Shown piece after piece: positions 6,242 through 10,947 of a stretch of DNA of 10,947 bases. The notes beneath the pieces are model-generated. The model was given only the letters and a program-made list of their open reading frames with translations. It was not told the DNA's origin and ran no database searches. The stretch covers positions 1 to 10,947 of the forward strand of contig CABPSV020000670.1 in assembly GCA_902459845.2 (NCBI GenBank). The letters are read 5' to 3'. This DNA is from Hepatocystis sp. ex Piliocolobus tephrosceles (Eukaryota > Apicomplexa > Aconoidasida > Haemosporida > Plasmodiidae). Numbering within the stretch: position 1 is the stretch's first letter; every line of letters starts with the position of its first letter. The translations under genes were made by a program, and so were the position numbers.

Positions 6242-9200
6242 ATGTATTTTGAAGATAATAACTTGAGATATATTAATGAAAATTCTCTTAAATTATCTAA
6301 AAAAACATTACCGGAAAAAGAAATAAGTAAATTAATAAATAAATATAAAAAAAAAAATTTATGTAAATCTTATTTTGACATTGATCAGAACATTAATACA
6401 AGTCATACATATGAAAATATTAGGAAAAAATATAATTTACCTGACCATAGTAATTATAGATATAACACGAGCATATCCCTTAATAATATAGTAACTGAAA
6501 GTAACATACCTAATAGTAGTATAACTTATAATAAAAACAGGGACAAACAAAATAATAATTATAAAGGTTTTTCCATAGATAAATATGATAAAAAATACCA
6601 AACAGGTGATGCAATTAAGAATATACACTCGAATTATTTTAATAATAAATTAGAAAATAATAAAACTGTATTACCATGTTCATATGAGAAAAAATATTTT
6701 TTTAATAATAGTATAAGTAAAAAATTTTCTAATAATCTCCATTCACAAGAAAAAGAGTCTTTATTTTACAACAGTTGCGGAATAAGTGATAAACGGAAAA
6801 ATAATAGTGACGGTAGTAGTAGTAGTAGTAATAGTGGCAGTAGTAATAGTGGCAGTAGTAATAGTGGCAGTAGTACTGGTAGTAACTGCTTATTTAATCA
6901 TGATCCAAGACACAAGATAATTAAAACTAATAGCGAAATGAAAAATGATTATAATTCATATACACCTGTGAATCATGATTATACTAAGTACATGCCGGTT
7001 AACAACAATTACAACTATACAAATAAGGAATTACTAAATCCATATAATTATAATACAAACCATATAAATGAAAAACCAATTGTGGATAATTATAGTAACT
7101 TAATAAGTAGTAATAATTTTATAAAAAACAAAACAAAACATACAAGTGAAATAGGAAAAGTGGAAAGATCAAGAGAAAACAATTTTTATAGTTATAGTGA
7201 TAAAAGAAATGAAAATGAAATAGAAGATTATGTACAAACAGGTACAGATGGTTTAAGAAATGAGTTAAATAGTCCTAAAAAAATAAAAAGTATGTATACA
7301 CATTTTTTTAATTTAACAGATAGGTTAGAAAATATTAAGAATAAAAACGAAAATATTACTTGTGGTTATACTAGTAATAGTAATTATACAAGTAATGGTA
7401 GTAAAAAAAAAAAGAAAAAAAAAAGTAGTATAAAAGAAGATATGTTATGGAAAAAGAAATTATTTAATAGTACAACTATAATTAACGATAAAAAAAAAGA
7501 GGATGAAGTATTAAATAATAATAATAATAATAATAATAAATATAATAGATATTCTTATAATGGTCCAAAATATATGAATGATCATACTGTTACTAGTACT
7601 AGTAGTACTATTATTCCAAATAACTTACATATTACCGATATATCAAATAAATATACAGATGGAATAATTAATTTTAAAAAAAGTTATATAAATCAATATA
7701 ATGATAATAATACAGAGCCTGATATAAGAAATCGGATTATGTTTGAAAATGAAAGAGAAGATGAAAAAATGTATAAAAGTAAAAAACTTGTTAGTGATAT
7801 TTTTAACAGTAACACTAACAGCATCGGTAATAGTATTGGTAATAGTATTGGTAATAGTATTGGTAATAGTATTGGTAATAGTATTGGTAATAGTATTGGT
7901 AATAGTATCGGTAACAGCATCGGTAATAGTATCGGTAACAGCATCGGTAATAGTAACTATTATAATAAACACAATAATTACAGTAGTAGTAATACTAATT
8001 ATATTGATAATAGAAGTATGACTTCTAACATGATTAAAGGTACACATTTACATATGAGTGGTATATCTTGTGGTTCAAATGATTATTCAACTTTATGTGA
8101 TTATAATAATGATCCATCTCTTTTAACAAAAAGTTACAATAGTAATATTGAAAAATTAAATATCTTATCGAAATGTAACAGTAATGTAAGTGTAAGTAGT
8201 AATAAAATAAATAAATTAAAAGAAACTTCTATTAATAATCCTTCTGATTTTAATAAAACAAATTCAAAAAATTATTGTAATAATAATAAAAATAATACAA
8301 AATTTGAAATAACACATAATATGTTAGAACCATCATCAGGAAGATATAATATACCAGATTTAATTAAATCACATTCGGATGTTTTATCACAAAATAGTAT
8401 AGGTAATGTACTAAAATATAGTAAAAAAAATATTACTACTATGAATGGATTACATAATATATATAATAATTTTGTAAGTAGTAATAATCGTGTAAGTAGT
8501 AATAATTGTGTAAGTAGTAATAATTGTGTAAGTAGTAATAATTACGAAAGTAGTAATAATTACGAAAGTAGTAATAATCGTGTAAGTAGTAATAATCGTG
8601 TAAGTAGTAATAATCGTGTAAGAAGTAATAATAATTGTGTAAGTAGTAATAATTACGAAAGTAGTAATAATTACGAAAGTAGTAATAATCGTGTAAGTAG
8701 TAATAATCGTGTAAGAAGTAATAATTACGAAAGTAGTAATAATAATCGTGTAAGTAGTAATAATCGTGTAAGAAGTAATAATAATTGTGTAAGTAGTAAT
8801 AATTACGAAAGTAGTTATAATCGTGTAAGTAGTAATAATAATTTTGTAAGTAGTAATAATTACATAAGTAGTAATAATTTATGTTTTAGTAATGTACCAA
8901 ATAGTGACATTGATATATGTGATAATAATTTTGTTTATGTAGGAATAAATTACCAGTCAGATAAAAAAAAAACACAAAACAAAGGTCATGGTCATATATT
9001 AAATAAAAGAAACAGTGAAAAGACTGGAAATATAAACTATGTTGATACTTATGAACCCAGTGATAATTATAATCATGAAGATAATATTATTCGAAAAGGA
9101 GATATTTTTAATAATAATTCATGTGATACTATAAATAATAGTCGAAATGACTATTATAAAAAAAGAACAAAAAAAATTAATATAAGTTCGTTTGCTAACG

Positions 9201-10030
9201 ATTTATCAAAAAGTGATAAGTATAATAGTAGTATACATAAAAGAAACACACATAATAATAATATATTACATGATAGTAGTAGTAGTAGTAGTAATATGTA
9301 TAATAATATAACAAATAATAACGATATGAACAATTTAAAAGAAAACACAAATTACTTTAAAAGTCTTAGTGATAATAATATAGCAACACAAGAAGGATAT
9401 AAAATATTAAATAATATTTTACGGAAAAGTAAAACGTGTAAAAATAATGCTAAAAACATGTATGAGTATGATGTAAATGAAAATGCTTATACAAGATATT
9501 TATATGCAACTGGAAAAAACCGAAATTGTAATAGTTATAATAATAACATAAATAAATATAATAGTATGTATAATAGTAATAATAACTATTATCCTAATAT
9601 ATATAAATATGAACTTTTAAAACTAAACAGAAATAATACAAGACCAATGAACATTAGTGAATTAAATTTTGATGAAAATGATGGTACTGATGGTAATGAT
9701 GAAAATGAGAATTGTTATGATAAAACAGAAAGTCGATATAATAATAATGAAGAAAATAATATAAAAAATTATGTTAATTCATTAAGTTTTATGGATATAT
9801 TTGTTTTAATTATAATTTATTTTATAAAATTTTTATACTATTTATTTCGTAATCTTTTTCAATTTATTTTATTATTTTTTATTCATTGTTATTATAAGTA
9901 TAGGACAAATTCGTTTAAATCAGTTGCCTTTTCAGTTACTATTGCAGTCATTTTTTTTTTTTTTATCATATCGACTACTTTGCTCTCTTATAGGAGTATG
10001 AATATTGAATACTTTGATAGGGATATATAA
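6242..10030 (+). CDS. Asn/Ser-rich protein of unknown function with C-terminal membrane segments
   Basis: A single open frame of 1262 residues from ATG 6242 to TAA 10028-10030, with an in-frame TGA at 6224 just upstream. I do not recognise the family. The N-terminal stretch (about 1-80, with SKKTLPEKEISKLINKYKKK) is basic and the least repetitive. Low-complexity parts are Ser/Gly/Asn (192-215), seven consecutive Lys (388-394), eight Asn (425-432), 11 NSIG repeats (526-569), 22 six-residue (F/R/C/Y)(V/E)SSNN repeats (744-879), six Ser near 1013, and an acidic patch DENDGTDGNDENEN (about 1142-1155). The C-terminus holds hydrophobic stretches at about 1186-1217 (broken by K1196 and R1203) and 1227-1249, followed by a short acidic/basic tail ending FDRDI. 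No N-terminal signal peptide is evident. I infer a large disordered body held to a membrane by a C-terminal two- or three-helix anchor, orientation unknown. Asn and Ser use AAT/AGT heavily. It is probably a conserved Plasmodium protein, with conservation confined to the ends. Confidence 0.88.
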   Translation: MYFEDNNLRYINENSLKLSKKTLPEKEISKLINKYKKKNLCKSYFDIDQNINTSHTYENIRKKYNLPDHSNYRYNTSISLNNIVTESNIPNSSITYNKNRDKQNNNYKGFSIDKYDKKYQTGDAIKNIHSNYFNNKLENNKTVLPCSYEKKYFFNNSISKKFSNNLHSQEKESLFYNSCGISDKRKNNSDGSSSSSNSGSSNSGSSNSGSSTGSNCLFNHDPRHKIIKTNSEMKNDYNSYTPVNHDYTKYMPVNNNYNYTNKELLNPYNYNTNHINEKPIVDNYSNLISSNNFIKNKTKHTSEIGKVERSRENNFYSYSDKRNENEIEDYVQTGTDGLRNELNSPKKIKSMYTHFFNLTDRLENIKNKNENITCGYTSNSNYTSNGSKKKKKKKSSIKEDMLWKKKLFNSTTIINDKKKEDEVLNNNNNNNNKYNRYSYNGPKYMNDHTVTSTSSTIIPNNLHITDISNKYTDGIINFKKSYINQYNDNNTEPDIRNRIMFENEREDEKMYKSKKLVSDIFNSNTNSIGNSIGNSIGNSIGNSIGNSIGNSIGNSIGNSIGNSIGNSIGNSNYYNKHNNYSSSNTNYIDNRSMTSNMIKGTHLHMSGISCGSNDYSTLCDYNNDPSLLTKSYNSNIEKLNILSKCNSNVSVSSNKINKLKETSINNPSDFNKTNSKNYCNNNKNNTKFEITHNMLEPSSGRYNIPDLIKSHSDVLSQNSIGNVLKYSKKNITTMNGLHNIYNNFVSSNNRVSSNNCVSSNNCVSSNNYESSNNYESSNNRVSSNNRVSSNNRVRSNNNCVSSNNYESSNNYESSNNRVSSNNRVRSNNYESSNNNRVSSNNRVRSNNNCVSSNNYESSYNRVSSNNNFVSSNNYISSNNLCFSNVPNSDIDICDNNFVYVGINYQSDKKKTQNKGHGHILNKRNSEKTGNINYVDTYEPSDNYNHEDNIIRKGDIFNNNSCDTINNSRNDYYKKRTKKINISSFANDLSKSDKYNSSIHKRNTHNNNILHDSSSSSSNMYNNITNNNDMNNLKENTNYFKSLSDNNIATQEGYKILNNILRKSKTCKNNAKNMYEYDVNENAYTRYLYATGKNRNCNSYNNNINKYNSMYNSNNNYYPNIYKYELLKLNRNNTRPMNISELNFDENDGTDGNDENENCYDKTESRYNNNEENNIKNYVNSLSFMDIFVLIIIYFIKFLYYLFRNLFQFILLFFIHCYYKYRTNSFKSVAFSVTIAVIFFFFIISTTLLSYRSMNIEYFDRDI
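6815..6886 (+). repeat. Ser-rich tract with SSNSG 15-bp repeats
   Basis: Five AGT codons are followed by three in-frame copies of an SSNSG-type unit and a degenerate end (SSTGSN). It is a likely disordered segment of the large protein. Confidence 0.88.
7817..7948 (+). repeat. 11 perfect NSIG repeats (12-bp units)
   Basis: Eleven 12-bp units each code Asn-Ser-Ile-Gly. Three DNA versions occur: AACAGCATCGGT, AATAGTATTGGT and AATAGTATCGGT. Every difference is a synonymous C/T change at a third position. The reverse-strand Ile/Thr-rich frames across it are by-products. Confidence 0.95.
8471..8878 (+). repeat. 22-unit array of (F/R/C/Y)(V/E)SSNN, 18-bp basic unit
   Basis: Six-residue units RVSSNN, CVSSNN, YESSNN and RVRSNN, with an extra Asn in four units. 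A higher-order block (RVRSNNN-CVSSNN-YESSNN-...-RVSSNN) recurs, indicating duplication of multi-unit segments. Twelve units contain GTAAGT at the Val-Ser codons. Confidence 0.94.
9951..9964 (+). repeat. 14-T homopolymer inside the C-terminal membrane segment
   Basis: The run codes four consecutive Phe in the last hydrophobic helix. A one-base length error or slippage here would change the final 20 or so residues, so the C-terminus depends on this count being right. Confidence 0.85.
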
Positions 10031-10203
10031 AAAAAAAAAATAAAAAAAAAAAAAAAAAAAAAAAAATAAATAAATAAAATAAATAAATAAAATAAATAAA
10101 TAAAATAAATAAATAAAATAAATAAATAAAATAAATAAATAAATAAATAAATAAAATAAATAAATGAATAAATAAATTAATAAATAAATGAATAAATAAA
10201 ATA
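10031..10203. repeat. A run and (AAAT)n-type array after the large gene
   Basis: A run broken only by two T (to about 10066) leads into a long array of AAAT/AAAAT blocks, in places a regular 13-bp unit (AAATAAATAAATA), with occasional G. It falls in the predicted 3' UTR. Confidence 0.9.
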
Positions 10204-10893
10204 AAAGTAAAAAAAAGAAAGCAAGAAAGAAAGAATTACACACAAAAAAAAAAAATCAAGTCCTAAAATAAATAATTTAATTTAAATTGAACTCTCAAAT
10301 AGAATCAAAACTTTAACTTATTTTATTTTTTTTTTTTTTTAAAAACAATTTTAGTTGATAGATCTATGTATTCTCAAAAACACGTTTAAGTGCTAAGAAA
10401 TGAGCGCCTTTTTTTTTTTTTAATCACGTTTCTTCCATGAGCTTGTACAAAAATTGCGTACATACATATAATTGTATATAGAATAATAAAAAAAAAAAAT
10501 AAAATCAAACAGGAAATGTGTAGTAATATATTATATATATATATACATGTGGAAGGAAGAAAGTAGAGCACAATATTAAACAGTATGGCTACCAACCACA
10601 TGTCTTGTACTAACAATTGCTTATTAATATAATCACAACTTAAGTGCAAATATTTAACATGTATATATAAATACCTACATAATATACATATATAGGCTAA
10701 AATAAAACAAAACCGCATTTGTGTACATACATAAACTTATATACAAAAAAAAAAAAAAAAAAAAAAAATAATTAAATTAAATTAATAAAAGCAAATAAGA
10801 ACATAACAAAATTAAACATGTTTTTCACTAATACATATATGTACATATATATTTTACTTATATATTTATTTGTCTATTTATTTATTTGTCTAT

Positions 10894-10924
<31 letters not shown>

Positions 10925-10947
10925 TTTTTTTATTTATTTATTTATCT
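10204..10947. other. Intergenic sequence downstream of the large gene, no supported gene
   Basis: AT-rich sequence with A/T runs (T 10326-10340, T 10411-10422, A 10745-10768), a short (TA)n near 10530-10544, and a (TTTA)n array at the right end. A 110-codon hydrophobic frame on the reverse strand (10386-10718) is present but does not look like a Plasmodium protein in composition, and I do not call it. No RNA gene was recognised. Confidence 0.65.
10862..10947. repeat. (TTTA)n array with TGTC interruptions, continuing off the window
   Basis: Tandem TATT units run to the window edge, with two TTTGTC interruptions near the start. Confidence 0.9.

Noticed and set aside
7643..8047. Reverse and alternate-forward frames over the NSIG array (TITNTITN, VIVLVIVL)
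   Set aside because: By-products of a 12-bp repeat within a longer, compositionally typical coding frame.
9932..10243. Reverse-strand frame rich in FIYL over the 3' AAAT array
   Set aside because: Output of (TTTA)n simple sequence opposite the end of the large gene and its 3' flank.

Overview
The window looks like nuclear DNA from a malaria parasite (Plasmodium). The evidence is extreme A+T richness with long poly(A)/poly(T) runs and (TA)n microsatellites between genes, proteins swollen with asparagine, serine and lysine low-complexity tracts, short A/T-rich introns, and a eukaryotic 26S proteasome ATPase. The Asn-rich inserts and very AT-rich flanks resemble the Laverania (P. falciparum-like) or the avian/P. 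malariae-type AT-rich lineages. I cannot settle the species by eye.

Layout. (1) Positions 1-2370, + strand: the 3' part of a spliced gene for a TrmA/RumA/Trm2-family tRNA (uracil-5-)-methyltransferase. Three exons are visible and the 5' end lies outside the window. Its fold is interrupted by a Cys-containing 8-residue repeat array and an Asn/Tyr tract. (2) 2371-3050: a short convergent intergenic region with an imperfect hairpin and a 52-nt poly(A) run. (3) 3051-4241, - strand: a complete single-exon gene for the 26S proteasome regulatory ATPase RPT4 (PSMC6/10B orthologue). (4) 4242-6241: about 2 kb without a supported gene, lying between two divergently transcribed genes and so probably carrying both promoters. 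It holds (CT)n/(TA)n tracts, two inverted repeats, a 14-bp minisatellite, a 39-nt poly(A) run and a 12-bp minisatellite of 22 units ending about 110 bp before the next start codon. (5) 6242-10030, + strand: a single-exon gene for a 1262-residue, Asn/Ser-rich protein of unknown function, with two in-frame repeat arrays and a hydrophobic C-terminus that probably anchors it in a membrane. (6) 10031-10947: AT-only simple repeats and intergenic sequence with no supported gene.

The three genes do not form a pathway. They are separate eukaryotic transcription units: tRNA modification, protein degradation, and an unknown membrane protein. I found no CRISPR array, transposon, tRNA, rRNA or prokaryotic operon. 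The most interesting material is structural: repeat arrays inserted into a conserved enzyme, repeat arrays evolving only at synonymous positions, repeated splice-donor-like motifs inside an exon, and hairpins and minisatellites in the intergenic regions.
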